From Agapanthus africanus (taxonomy: Eukaryota > Streptophyta > Magnoliopsida > Asparagales > Amaryllidaceae): 64,000 nt of DNA. The notes under the pieces were generated by a model. That model made no database searches and was not told the origin of the DNA. It was given only the letters and a program-made list of their open reading frames with translations. Below are positions 1 to 11,060 of the stretch, piece by piece. Position numbers and translations under genes: made by a program. The stretch is from positions 219,500,996 through 219,564,995 of the forward strand of contig JASDDO010000024.1 of the NCBI GenBank assembly GCA_030015575.1, in the 5' to 3' direction. Position 1 is the first letter of the stretch; each line of letters opens with the position of its first letter.

Positions 1-2265
1 CATTCTGAAATCCCTAACCAAAATTATCAAATTTTTTTAAGTACAAGTGGAGTAGAAGTGGAGTAAGCCCAAAGTCAACTTCCGGCGAGGAAAAGAAGCA
101 ATTCGGGCGACTACACAATCTTCTTCTATCTTATCTTCACCCTTTTAGCTAGTAAGTCCCACCCATTTCTTCTCTTTCTATATAAAATGTCTTTTTTATA
201 AAACATGTCGGTAAGTGGAGTTATACCGACATTTGATTTTAAAATCGTTGAAACTATAATTTTTCTTAAGAATTGCTCATTCATATTCCTATACATTGCT
301 TATTAATCATAAAACTAAAGTTTAGAATAACTTTCACCCTAAATCATCATGCTAAACAACTTTAAATTGAGTTTTACCTTTAAATACCATGAACTTTTTA
401 TCGACCATATTTATTTGTTTTGCTTGCTATTACCTTCAGAAAACTTCACGGGGTAATGACCTACCCATCACATATACACATATTGACATAGCATGCTACT
501 CTTGGAAACCTATTTTGTGGCGATTACAACTTTTCATCAAACTACCATAAACTATAAAAACCCGGTTTTCTTTAGAATTGTATTTCAAACTCTTTGCGAT
601 TATGCCTCTACAACCCATTTTGGGGAACCCGCTATTGGATTGTGCGGATTATCGTACATCCTCAGGCTAGTAGAGCGAGATGCAGACCTCCTCACGGAAC
701 ATTCGGTCTTGAAAGAATTTTAATACGATTTTTAAGAAAAACGATATTTTCTAATTAATAATAATAATTAATTTTTTTAATATATAAATATTATCAAAAC
801 ACATATTTTCAAGATATAATAAATTTCCATGTTTTTCTAAAAATAAAAGAATGACAAGTTTCACCAAAATACCATCAAGTATCAATACAAGACAAGTCTT
901 ACACTTAAATACCATGAACTATTCAAGCTAAGTTAATATTCACTGAAATACCTCAAATCTTAAAAGTTACATCCATGAAACCCTAAATACGATAAATAAA
1001 TACTCGAGCTTTATTTTGAAAGTATATAAAATATTTTTCATAAAATCTCCTCGAGTTATATAAAATTACATTTAAGGACCTTAGTAAATATAGGTTTAAG
1101 CGGGGTCAATTCTCTTGAGCCTCAGGGAGCCGAAGAAAGTGAGTGCTTGTCTATTTAAGGTAGAAAACTAAAACGGAGTTATTAATGGTAATTGTCTTGG
1201 AAAAAGACACAAATCCTGCCGTCCATATGCAGCAGTTGCCAATAACACCCAAACCTAATTCGGGATCCAAATCTGTTTAAAGTGTCTGACTCAAGTGTGA
1301 GTCTAAATCAAGTTGAGTCTAACTCAATCTGAATCCAACCAGAATCCAATCCAAACATGAATCCAATATAAATATGAATCCAATTCAACATGAATCCAAA
1401 CTATAACATGTATGCTTGAACTTGAACCTGAATACCAAAATAATATCAACATGACTTGACTTGACCGAACCATGACGATATCTTGACTTGATTACATGAC
1501 TACTTATTTACATCCTGAACCGTTTACATGAATAACTTATTTCCATGGTCTCGGCAAGTCTGGTAACTACAAATTTATACAATATACATTGCGGGGTTTA
1601 ACAGGGTAGATTGGTACGGAATGTGTTATAAGTGACATGATGATGGACACTAAAATACACCTACCGAACATCCGTGTCGTTGACCCATGGGTTTTGACGG
1701 GGCCTTGTACTTTCCGTTTTCCATAGTCCATGTGATAGTTGGACTCCTCTCGTATACACTGATATATTCTGTACCAAACTACAAACAACTACGTTGGTAT
1801 AACAAACATATATCTGTTTATATTACCAGTTCTCTCCTCTTTACTTATTCTATTCCATCCTTATCTTTGGGACTTACCGAGCGCTGGTTCGCTGACGACA
1901 TTCCTGTTTCTTTCTTTCTTCAGAATGTTCGTCAGGAGGACCCAACTCTCAGGAGACCGAGCCTATCCAGGAATACTTGGAGCAGATACCCGAGCAGCAC
2001 GACTACTAGCTTACTTGTACTTATTTACTTTTCAGTTCATATGCCACTGTTTAGGCATTACTTATATCCTTGTACTTTCCTTTTCAAATTAGTTGTAATG
2101 TAAAGAATGAATGTTAATAAAAGTTGTTGCTTATATTACATCTCTTGTTATTCTTGTGCTTTTATTTATATATTGCTTATTTACGCTTAACGTGTTTATT
2201 TCTGAGTAAACACGTCGCGGCACGTCACGTCTACTTCTCCGTACACTGGGAAGCGGGGAGTGACA
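1..2265 (+). mobile_element. Nested LTR of the gag-only Ty3/gypsy family (start outside window)
   Basis: This is an LTR whose left end lies before the window. It ends in GGGGAGTGACA, and the next bases, CAAGC, are exactly where the LTR of the surrounding element resumes (compare 9971 in that element's 3' LTR). It is therefore a separate LTR inserted into the outer 5' LTR, with CAAGC as the likely target duplication. It shares family landmarks with the copies at 3440-6527, 7693-10780 and 29540-32169: a GTAAGTCCC splice-donor-like site near 152, a hairpin-rich block at 638-716, a conserved GACACAAATCCTGCCG segment near 1206, an ACTTACCGAGCG block near 1872 and an AATAAA at 2116-2121. Short ORFs inside it are not conserved between copies and are not taken as genes. 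Confidence 0.75.
638..716 (+). other. Conserved hairpin-forming block in LTR
   Basis: This segment is kept in at least six LTR copies of the family. It has a stem around GGATTAT (GTGCG pairing with CGCAC in better copies), then a CGAGAT...TCT(C/T)G outer stem enclosing CCTCC/GGAG with a short loop. In this copy the stems are partly decayed. The function is unknown; it may be a structured part of the element RNA. Confidence 0.45.
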
Positions 2266-3112
2266 CAAGCTATCATGAGGGCCCGTGTTTCCTTGCTCCT
2301 GGATTATAGCCTGTTGTGTTTGGAATACTTCAACACTAGCTTGAAGTCCCGTTACTAACACTTGATTCGGGCCCGTGGTTCCTTACCCCTGGATTACAGC
2401 CTGTTGGGTTCGAGAACACTCTTGAGATTGGTTGACATTCACTTTTGAACTTACGTTACATTAGTTGACCCATGTAAAGACCTTTTAGAACATTTACATT
2501 CACTTCATATTCACTATACCTACACTACACGGCCAAGCTATACTATGCTCATATTATTTTGCCATGATATATATAGAGAACTGCATGTTAAATAGAATTT
2601 CCATACTTACAGTAAATGACATGTTTAAAACAACATATCCTTAATCCATTACTTCATGATATACATTTTCTTTATCATTATATTTTATACTGCACACCCA
2701 ATTCTTGAGGACTTGCCGAGCGAAAGTTCGCTGACGGGCATTCCACCCATTTTTGTTTCTTGGAATGTTCGTTAGATACTGTGGAGATTGAGGAGTTGGA
2801 CAACACCGAGGAGGAGCACGGTCAGATCACAACTTAGGACTAGACTAGTTATCCTCTCTTTCAGTTTATGTATGCCACATGTTTAGGCATTTCTCTTCTT
2901 GTATTTTCTTTCAGTTGATCTCATGTATTGTAAATGTATCAAGTTGAATGTGAATAAAGTTGTTGAAATTTAAATATCATGTTAATTTCTTGTCATTTTA
3001 TATTGCTCAATTACGTTTAGCGTATTTATTCCGGGAAATGACCTTCAATAAATAAATACGTCGCGGGCTTGCCATGTCACCGTTTCCGTCTATTGAGAAG
3101 CGGGGCATGACA
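2266..3112 (+). mobile_element. 3' part of the 5' LTR of gag-only element A
   Basis: This aligns with 9971-10780 of the 3' LTR of the same element, with several differences per hundred bases by eye, so the insertion is not recent. It ends CGGGGCATGACA; the internal region starts at 3113. An AATAAA at 2953-2958 is a likely polyadenylation signal. The rest of this LTR lies left of the nested LTR and outside the window. Confidence 0.75.
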
Positions 3113-3434
3113 GATTTTGTTGGTGGCCCATGCTGGTCAGTACTGCATGAAGTCTTAAGCAATATGAAATTCAACAACTTTACATTCCTTGATATTTCAT
3201 TTCCGTTGAATCTATCATAATCTTTCTTCTCTATCTAAGGTGATAGATTCTCCCAACAATCCTAGCACCAACGTCAATGGAAGTACACCTCCACCTCCAC
3301 TAACCGTAGCCGCTCCACTCACAAAACAAACGATGCATTTTGAGGCTATCAAAAGCCTACTTGATGGTCAGCAGGCTCAAAGCACGATTTTGCAGGAGCA
3401 GATTGCTCTCCTTCAACAGAGTTTCATCCGCTCT
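3113..3434 (+). pseudogene. gag: Element A: leader and N-terminal gag part
   Basis: The untranslated leader after the LTR is about 125 bp. From 3240 a reading frame codes for a proline-rich and then glutamine-rich N-terminal segment (STPPPPLTVAAPLTKQ, later LLDGQQAQSTILQEQIALLQQ) that looks helical and coiled-coil-like. It runs up to the insertion site of the solo LTR at 3440. In plant Ty3 gag proteins a segment like this precedes the retrotransposon gag (capsid) domain, and the capsid part follows beyond the insert at 6533. This is a fossil: the gene is split by the insert and otherwise damaged. Confidence 0.6.
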
Positions 3435-3439
3435 GAAGC
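3435..3439. repeat. Target-site duplication GAAGC (left)
   Basis: GAAGC here is repeated at 6528-6532 and flanks the TGTCACG...GTTACA unit exactly. This shows one clean LTR-type insertion into gag. Confidence 0.9.
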
Positions 3440-5030
3440 TGTCACGCCCCGTTTCCCGGTGTACGGCGAAGGGGACATGACGAGGCCGCTACGTATTTAC
3501 TGTGAAGTAAATACGCTAAAGCGTATCTAAGCAATATAAAAGTAAAGCACAAGAGACAGGAGATATAAACTGAACAGCAACTTTATTTATTAATATTCTT
3601 TTGTACAATGCATGAAAAGTAAATACAACTGATAAAAGGCAATGCCTAAACAATGGCATAACAGAAATGAAAAGTACTGAATGGAAAGTGTATAATGAAC
3701 TAGAGCCCGGGGTCTTCACTGAAATGGTCCAAGTCTTCAGCAGTGGGCTCGATCTCTGATGTGTCCATATCACCTGAAGACATTCAAAAAAGAAAGAAAG
3801 AGAATGTCGTCAGCGAACAGATCGCTCGGTAAGTCCCAAAGAGAATGGAGAAGTAGAAAAGAAGAAAGAGAGAGAGAGTAGCTTATAAAGTTGTATTATA
3901 TTGTTATGATGTTGTGTTAACGATGTTGTTTGTAGCTTGGTACAGAAGATACTAGTGTATACGAGAGGAGTCCCACTTACACCGGAGACTTTGGTAACCC
4001 GTTGTACAAGACTCCGTCGATAATACCATGGAACAACGACATGGATGTAATTACGTCTTAAGTGACCACCTCGTGCCACATTTAACATATTCCGTACCAG
4101 TCTACCCCTTAAACCCCGTGTTATCTTGATTGTATTATTGTATTGAATTGTAAACTGTATAGATTGTATGTTTGGATGACTGACCGAAACCATGATATCA
4201 GTAAACGGATGTAACTGGAGAATCATGTATGTAACTGTAGAATCATGGATATAACTGTATAATCATGTAAATGGAATGTATATCCATGGTTCGGTTCAGT
4301 CAAGTTGTATAGATTGATAGATTGAATATATGGAATAATAGATTCATGGATTCGTTTTGAATTGTAATATTGTAAATTGTAGATTGTAGATTGTACTTGA
4401 ATCATATTCAAGTCAGATTATAATGAGACTCAAACTGAGTCAGACAATTAGAAAAGTAAATTGAAGTCCTGATTGTTTTGATGTTATCGGTAACCGCTGC
4501 ACATGGGCGGCAGGATTTGTGTCTTTTTCAAAGACGATTACCGTATTGATAACACCGTTGTTAATTTGTCTACCTTAGATAGGCAAGCACCCAATTCTCC
4601 GGCTCCCTGAGGCTCAAGAGACTGGTCCCGCTTAAACCTATGTTTACTAGGGTCCTTAGGGTAATTTATAGAACTTGAGGTGGTTTCATGTAAAAATACT
4701 TTTATATACTTTTCAAAATACACACATCAAGTATTTATTATTCGTCTTTAGAGTTGTAATAAATGTATATTTTATATTTGTGATATTTCTAATGAGAATA
4801 TCCTATTTTCATGATAAATGGTATTTATTTGTAATATTGGTTTTGTATGGAATTCATGGTATTTTAAGGTAAATTGGTTCTTGTGATTTTTAGAAAAAGA
4901 TGGAATATTTATATCATAGCAAAATAGGTATTTTAATGATAAATATACATATATTTATACAAAAATAATTTTAATATATATTTTATATTCTAAAAAATCT
5001 CATTTTCTTAAGATGTCGTATTTTAAATCT

Positions 5031-5130
5031 TTCGAGATCGAATGCTCTTTGCGGAGGTCTGAATCTCGCACTACTAAGCCCAAGGATGTGCGATAATCCA
5101 CACCATCCCGAACGGGTTCCCCAAAATGGG
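5031..5130 (-). other. Conserved hairpin-forming block in LTR B
   Basis: On the minus strand the outer stem CGAGAT/ATCTCG is intact, with CCTCC and an AGAG partner inside around GCAA. A GGTGTGGATTATCGCACATCC segment lies next to it. It is the same block as at 638, 8938, 30576 and in the LTR pieces near 36160 and 36850. Confidence 0.5.
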
Positions 5131-5808
5131 TTGTAGCGACGCTTTGCAAAAATTTGTATAAATATTAAATCCTTTAGAAAACGGTTTTTGTTATGTAAAT
5201 GGTATTTATATGAAAATGTGTCGTTTTCCCGTATTCTATGTTCCCAAGGGTATTGTGCTATGTTGCATATGAGTGTGTGAGGAGGTAGGTCATTACCTCG
5301 TGATCTATTTAAAGGTATAGCAAGTTTTGTGATGTTAAATGTAGAATTGAAATTATGTGGTATTTAAATGAAAATACGGTAAAATGAAATAGCAATTACT
5401 TTTGATTTGAAACTTGATCAATATGGTTGATTAATGTTTAATAGTCAACATGAATTGATTTAAGCATGATTGAATCAAAGAAACGTGAGGTTTTATAAAG
5501 AATCCGAATCGAAAATCGGATTTGTTCCGATTCCGTCGGGTTTTATAATTCCGTATTTTTAGAAAGAAAAAGGAAGATAGAAATTGGGACTTACGGGTTT
5601 AGGACTTTAAAGGAGAGGAAGGGGAGACGGGGGGAGTCGACGGTGCGTCGATTCGTCGCCGGGAGTTCCTAGGATCGTCGTCGGAAGATGGCCGGAAAAT
5701 TCGCGGAAGCTTCACCTTTCGCTCACTTCGATTGCACACCAGGATTTCTAGGAATTTCTTGAGAGTTGGCTCAGAGTTTTGGGATGAGGGGGTAGAGTGT
5801 AGGGGTGG

Positions 5809-5818
5809 TATTTATAGG
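5809..5818 (-). promoter_or_regulatory. TATA box of LTR B
   Basis: TATAAATACC on the minus strand, preceded by CCC. The same box stands at 8268 (A 3' LTR), 29875 (LTR H) and near 37599 (LTR I), always about 600 bp from the LTR start or in the matching context. This marks a likely RNA polymerase II start about 30 bp downstream. Confidence 0.6.
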
Positions 5819-6214
5819 GTTAGGCTAGGGTTAGGGTAGATGAAGAGTTAAATTGAAAAATGTAATAAAATGTAATAAAAATGTATTAAAAGTGGAGTAA
5901 TTGTGGTTTTAAAAGAGCTCTGGAAATGGTCTGAGGATAAAATTTTGCAGGTGTACAGGGGAGACCAAAAGACACATTTTTTGTGTTGGGGTCGTCGCCG
6001 GAATCGGCCGACTCGGCCGTGATTCGGTCGGAGGACTGAGTCGGCCGAGTCGAGGCCGATTCCCGGCCGAGTCAGGCGGCCGGGATCCCCCCCGACGGTT
6101 CATATAACCCCTGGCAATGTTACATTTTTGGGTGTAGTGGGGTTTTTTGTAAGATATGCACGTGTAAACTCTTGGTGTTCTAAAGGTTTTAAAAAAATCA
6201 ATATTAAAAATAAT

Positions 6215-6288
6215 GTGGGGTATGGGATTTGAACTCTGGTGGCTTGGTTCAGCAGTGCAAGATATTACCAATGAGCTACAAGCACTTT
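6215..6288 (-). other. tRNA-like block with A box, B box and T-run in LTR B
   Basis: On the minus strand CTTGTAGCTCATTGGTAA matches a tRNA A box (D-arm) and GAGTTCAAATCCC a tRNA B box (T-arm), at tRNA-like spacing, followed by a TTTTT tract. Acceptor-stem pairing is not seen, so this is not a functional tRNA gene. The same block occurs at 7797-7883 and 37981-38052. Confidence 0.6.
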
Positions 6289-6527
6289 CTTGTAATTATG
6301 GAGCTATTTAATTACTTAAAGTAGTCACAGAAAATGTAAATACCCCAAGTATACATTAATTTTAAAGCAAATTTTTGTACACTAAAAATGGAGTTGTTAC
6401 ATTCTTGTAACTTGAAATTAAAAAAGCAAAATAATTACTTATATCTTGTGCTCAGGCTAAAATACCCCTTTATGGATTTTGAATTTTCTTTTGTAAAAAC
6501 TTGTATTGGAAATTTGGGGTTGTTACA

Positions 6528-6532
6528 GAAGC
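6528..6532. repeat. Target-site duplication GAAGC (right)
   Basis: Right-hand copy of the 5-bp duplication made by insertion of solo LTR B. Confidence 0.9.
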
Positions 6533-7678
6533 AGAAGCACCGAGAGTGAAACAATTTCGAGCATTACACCCGAAGAACTTCTCAGGGAAAGAGAAACTGC
6601 TTGAAGCTGAGAAATGGGCTCAGAGTATAGAAGACGACCTAGCCGTAGCCCAAGTTCCAGAGATGGATTAGGTTAGAATAGCAAAACTCCAGCTTACCGA
6701 CAATGCCAGAGTTTGGTAGAAGGCCGAGGAGAGCCGTCTTGAACATCCGATCGAGTGGAAGACTTTCCGTGATCTCTTTGACGCCAAGTATTTTTCGGAA
6801 ACCGCGCACTTTGAGATGGAACAGAAGTTCATTCACCTGCAACAAGGATCTATGTGGGATAAGTCGGTGGATGAGTATGATGCGGAATTCACCATGCTCG
6901 GCAGATTCGCCGCCCATCTAATTCCTACTGCAGAAATCAGAGCCAGGCGCTTCTAGCAAGGATTAGACCCTGAGATCTAGGCCGCCATAGCAACGGGAGA
7001 ATACCTAACACATGAAGCAGGTTTAAAGTCAGCCCGTCGCTATGAAGCTGTCATTAAGAAGAAGAGAAGTCCACAGTCGGTCGGTATGAAATGTCCCGCC
7101 AACCAGATTACTGGAGAAGCCTCTTCTAGGCTAACTCTCCCAGCACTAACTATGAGGCCAGGAGGATCATTTTCCAAGACTGAACTAAACTTCTGTATCT
7201 ATTTTAAGAGGACCGGACACCAAGTCAAGGATTGCTGTCGAGCAAATGGTCTTTGTTTGATATGTGGATCACCCTCACACACTGTAGGAACTTGCCCACA
7301 CAATCGAACTGGCCCAGCCCACGCAGCAAGACCAGCTATTCAAGCTCCACCTACTTGGTTAGCCCTCCCCGCACCACCTCCACACGGACCACCTTTACCT
7401 CATCACCTATCGATGTACCAACATGCATAGAGAAATGTGCAGAGACGTCAGGCTTTCACTTTGGCGGCTGTAGAGGCCGAAGCTATAGGTCAAGATAACA
7501 ACGGTAAATCTCTTCCCATCTTTTTCAGCCTTTTCAAATTCTTGCATCCTTTCATTCTACCCAAACATTTTCATGCACTTTCGGTACAATATCAGTAGTT
7601 CCTTCACCACTGCTTTAAGCAAAATTTTCTTGAATATGTTACAACATCCTTGTATAAATTTCGAGAACGAAATTTTTA
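6533..7678 (+). pseudogene. gag: Element A: gag capsid domain and zinc-knuckle region
   Basis: This is the continuation of element A's gag. Early on, VKQFRALHPKNFSGKEKL is the typical opening of a plant Retrotrans_gag (capsid) domain, and the following 400 bp keep its W-rich pattern (EAEKWAQSIEDD). At 7194-7295 there are two cysteine/histidine clusters, GHQVKDC and CLICGSPSHTVGTC, which are retroviral-type zinc knuckles that bind RNA in the nucleocapsid. A proline/alanine-rich tail follows. No protease, reverse transcriptase or integrase lies between here and the 3' LTR, so the element is gag-only and would have depended on a partner for mobility. This is a fossil with several breaks; single lesions are not described. 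Confidence 0.75.
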
Positions 7679-7692
7679 TAAGGAGGGTAGAA
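7679..7692 (+). promoter_or_regulatory. Polypurine tract of element A
   Basis: ATAAGGAGGGTAGAA is purine-rich and directly precedes the TGTAACG start of the 3' LTR. It would prime plus-strand DNA synthesis. A related tract (AAGAAGGGTAAA on the minus strand) precedes the LTR starting at 38157. Confidence 0.65.
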
Positions 7693-7796
7693 TGTAACGA
7701 CTCTGAAATCTCTGTACGAAAATTCTTCTGTTACTATACAGAAAAGATATTGACAACATGTGTATGAGTTATAAGTTACTTTTGCTAAATAAAAGC

Positions 7797-7883
7797 AACA
7801 AGCCACTTGCAGCTCAATGGTAAAGCATTTGCACTGCTGTGATGTAGCCTGTGTGTTCGATTCCCGTCAGACACAAATTTTTT
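7797..7883 (+). other. tRNA-like block with A box, B box and T-run in LTR
   Basis: GCAGCTCAATGGTAAAGC resembles a tRNA A box and GTGTTCGATTCCCG a B box, 34 bp apart, followed by a T6 run at 7878-7883 that could end RNA polymerase III transcription. Pairing of the outer stem is not evident, so it is a tRNA-derived or tRNA-mimicking promoter, not a working tRNA. Confidence 0.6.
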
Positions 7884-8267
7884 CTGATTTTTCTTTTTAA
7901 CTTTTTAGAAGCCCAAAAGATTGCAAGTGCAATACACAGGGAAATGAAAAGTTCAGACAAATCAAACATGTGGAAAATGGTGTAAATACAGAGTTGAAAA
8001 TGATGTAAATACAGAGTTGATCAGATGGCACGAATCTCGAGGCCAAAGAGCCAAGATTGACCGGCCAAATCACCATAGGGGCCGGCGGGGCCGGCTGAGA
8101 TGAGCCAAAATTGCCCGTGCTTTGCACACACACCTCTTCAGCTACCCTTAACTCCTCTGCACTGTTTGATTTCCCTACAATCAAACAGAGACCTTTTATT
8201 TCACAATTTAACACCATTTTAATGCTTTTTAATCCATAATTTTAATTCCCAAACCCTAATTCTCCAT

Positions 8268-8275
8268 TATAAATA
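8268..8275 (+). promoter_or_regulatory. TATA box of A 3' LTR
   Basis: TATAAATA about 575 bp into the LTR, at the same relative place as in LTRs B, H and I. A conserved leader (CAAGTGGAGTTAGCGA) follows about 75 bp downstream. Confidence 0.6.
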
Positions 8276-8459
8276 TCAACCCATAATTTGGCTCAGCACC
8301 ATTCTGAAAATTCTAGCCAAAACTCTCTAAGAAGTTCCTAAGTGCAAGTGGAGTTAGCGAGAAAGTTGGTTCCGGCGATGATCGAAGCCGATTCCGGAGC
8401 TCCCGCGACACCACAAGCCTCCCGCCTCTTCTTTAACCTCTTCTTGACATTTCCAAATG

Positions 8460-8466
8460 GTAAGTC
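8460..8466 (+). promoter_or_regulatory. Conserved GTAAGT splice-donor-like site
   Basis: GTAAGTCCC occurs at the same place in every LTR copy of the family (near 152, 8460, 30082, and on the minus strand near 5588 and 37408), about 190 bp downstream of the TATA box. It could be the 5' splice site of a leader intron; no acceptor was assigned. Confidence 0.4.
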
Positions 8467-8937
8467 CCTCCCAAACTCCCTTTCTCTTCATTGAAATTCT
8501 ATTTTAAAACTTATATCGGTAAGTGGAGTTATTACCGATATTCTTTTTCTAAACCCTAAAAACTCCTTCTCTTTTATACTTTGTTCAACCTAATTTTTAC
8601 ACAATACTTGTAACCCTAAATACTAATGTTTAGAATCAATTTTAACCAAGAATATCATGTGAAACATCCATAATAAAATACCATGAACTTTGATATCACT
8701 TCTTTTAGTTTTGTTAAAACTATACCTTTAGGAAAAATCTTCACGGGGTAATAATCTACCCCTCACGTACACTATGGTTACATAGCACGATACTAATTTG
8801 TATGAATATTTGTTTCGAAATATAAGTTTTACAATAAAATACCACCTACTTTAAAACCGGATTTCTTTTAAACGGTGTTTCATATTCCTTTGCAATTATG
8901 CATTTACAACCCTTGTTAGGGGACCCGCTAATAGATG

Positions 8938-9012
8938 GTGCGGATTATCGCATATCCTAGGGATAGTAGAACGAGATGCAGCACTCCTCACGGAGTATTC
9001 GATCTCGAAAGG
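8938..9012 (+). other. Conserved hairpin-forming block in A 3' LTR
   Basis: GTGCGGATTATCGCAT forms a short stem. Then CGAGAT...ATCTCG encloses ACTCC-TCAC-GGAGT, a nested stem-loop with both stems intact. It is the best-preserved version together with 30576-30650. Confidence 0.5.
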
Positions 9013-10780
9013 ATATAAATACAGTTTTTAAAAAAAACAAATTTTCTAAATAAAACAAATTTTTCTAAAAGATTAAAAATTATATAAAATTATAAATCCA
9101 TATTTTCATTCTATTATGAAACTATAATTTTATAAAAATGAAAGATTAAAAAATGTCAATAAAATACCATCAAGTTACTAAAAAGACCATTTTCACTAAA
9201 ATACCATAAACTTTTAAAAGCTAGGTATTTATCATAAAAATATCTCAATAATCAAAACACATGATCATGAAAACCCTAAGTAATACAAAACACTCTCGAG
9301 CTTTTATTTTTAATCTATATTAATATATTTTTCATAAAACCCCCTCGATATATATAAAAAACTATTTAAGGACTTTAGTAAATATAGGTTTAAGCGGGAT
9401 CAATTCTCTTGAGCCCTAGGGAGCCGGAGAAAGTGAGTGCTTGCCTATTCAGATTAGAAAACTTAACCAAAGTTATCAATGGTAATTATCTTGGAAAAAG
9501 ACACAAATCCTGCCGTTCATGTGCAGCAGTTGCCGATGACTTCCGAACCTAAGAATTCAAGAGTTAAATCAGTACAAGTGTCGGACTCAGTCTGAGTCCG
9601 ACCTCAAACCTGAATCCAAACTCAAACACGAATACTTAATCATGAACTTGAACACTCGAAATCAACATCAAATTCAAACATGTACACTTTGACTTGAACT
9701 TAACATGAATACCAGAACATAATGGTTGCTACTGAAACTGACTTGACTCGAACCATGAATACAACTTGACATGAATACATGAACACTTGACATGAATACT
9801 TGATATTGACATGAACTCAATCTTGCCACTTGATGTATTCATGGATTCGAGCAAGACTAGTAATTTTAACTGTAACGTAGAATACACGGGGTGTTAGGGT
9901 AGTTCATGTATGAATCCAACGAAATCTCAGGAGTCCCCCTAGATCATGAATCCATGTCTACTAACACAAACAAGCTATCATGATGGCCCGTGTTTCCTTA
10001 CTCTTGAGTTATAGCCTGTTGAGTTTGGAATACTTCAACATTAGGTTGAAGTCCCGTTATTAACACTTGATTCGGGCCGTGGTTCGTTACCCCTGGATTA
10101 CAGCCTGTTAGGTTCGAGAACACTCTTGAGATTGGATGACATTTATCCTTGAACTTATGTTACATTAGTTGACCCATGTAAAGACCTTTTAGGACACTTA
10201 CATTCACTTCATATTCACAATACCTATACTTGCTTATATTATTTTTCCATGATATATATAGAGAACTGCATGTTAAATGGAATTTCCATACTTACAGTAA
10301 ATGACATGTTTAAAACAACATATCCTTAATCTATTACTACATGATATACATTTTCTTTATCATTATACTTTACACTCCACACCCAATTCTTGGAGACTTA
10401 CCGAGCGAAAGTTCACTGACGGGCATTCTACCCATCTTTGTTTCTTAGAATGTTCGTCGGATACCGTGGAGACTGAGGAGGTGGACATCACCGAGGAGAG
10501 CACGATCAGATCACGACTCAGGACTAGGACTAGTTATCCTCTCTTTCAGTTTATGTATGACACCTGTTTAGGCATTTCTCTTCTTGTATTTTCTTTCAGT
10601 TGAACTCATGTATTGTAAATGTATCAAGTTGAATGTAAATAATGTTGTTGAAGTTTAAATCTCATGTTAATTTCTTGTCATTTTATATTGCTCAATTACG
10701 TTTAGCGTATTTATTCTGGGAAATGACCTTCTCGAAATAAATACGTCACCGTTTCCGTCTATTGAGAAGCAGGGCGTGAC

Positions 10781-11060
10781 GATTGTATCCTGAAGATCCA
10801 TCCATGAAGGAGAAGATCTCATGGGTAGACGTGTTATCGATCATCAGCTCAGTAATAGGTACAGAGAAGTCATCCTTCGGGCAAGCTTTGTTGAGGTCCC
10901 GAAAGTCCATGCAGATGCTCACCGTCCCGTTTTTATTCATCAATGGAATGATGTTAGCGATCCAATCAGGATATTGAACTTCTTGGACGAAGCTTTAGTT
11001 TCTTGACTTCAGCGTTGATACTCATCTCAAGTTCGAGCCGCATTCTTCTTGGCGCCTGTT
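10781..11060 (-). pseudogene. pol: Element C: reverse transcriptase, N-terminal part
   Basis: The motifs MMNKNGTVSICMDFRDLNKA and SFMDGSSGYN are the opening blocks of a Ty3/gypsy reverse transcriptase, nearly identical in order to 39690-39850 in element J. The domain is cut here by insertion of element A; the rest would lie left of the window. Confidence 0.8.

Larger units (their letters stand above)
3440..6527 (-). mobile_element. Solo LTR B, gag-only Ty3 family, reversed, inserted in gag of A
   Basis: This is a 3088-bp unit with TG...CA ends (plus strand TGTCACGCCCCG to GTTGTTACA) and a perfect 5-bp duplication GAAGC. Its length equals that of the 3' LTR of element A (7693-10780). Read on the minus strand it starts TGTAACAACCCC and ends GGGGCGTGACA. 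It holds, in family order, a tRNA-like block (6215-6288), a TATA box (TATAAATACC, about 5809-5818), the GGGACTTACGGG splice-donor region (near 5588), the hairpin block (5031-5130) and the poly(A) region (near 3580). No internal region or second LTR is present, so it is a solo LTR left by recombination. Confidence 0.9.
7693..10780 (+). mobile_element. 3' LTR of gag-only element A
   Basis: This LTR starts TGTAACGACTCTG just after the polypurine tract and ends GCAGGGCGTGAC. It is 3088 bp, the same length as solo LTR B. It joins Tat reverse-transcriptase sequence at 10781, so A was inserted into the Tat element there. In order it has a tRNA-like block (7797-7883), TATA box (8268), GTAAGTCCC donor-like site (8460), hairpin block (8938-9012), the conserved GACACAAATCCTGCCG segment near 9500 and the ACTTACCGAGCG block near 10396. 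From TATA box to poly(A) region is about 2.35 kb, an unusually long R-like span. No conserved ORF is seen. Confidence 0.85.

Noticed and set aside
6215-6288. A functional tRNA gene
   Set aside because: A and B boxes are present but the acceptor stem does not pair and no clear anticodon arm forms; the same is true of 7797-7883 and 37981-38052.
8938-9012. 5S rRNA remnant (because of CGAGATGCAGACCTCC)
   Set aside because: Only a short resemblance to the 5S internal control region; the order of the other 5S boxes is absent.
10301-10603. 100-codon ORF in the A 3' LTR
   Set aside because: The matching stretches of other LTR copies (about 1810-2100, 31700-31950) do not keep the frame, and the segment is LTR regulatory sequence.
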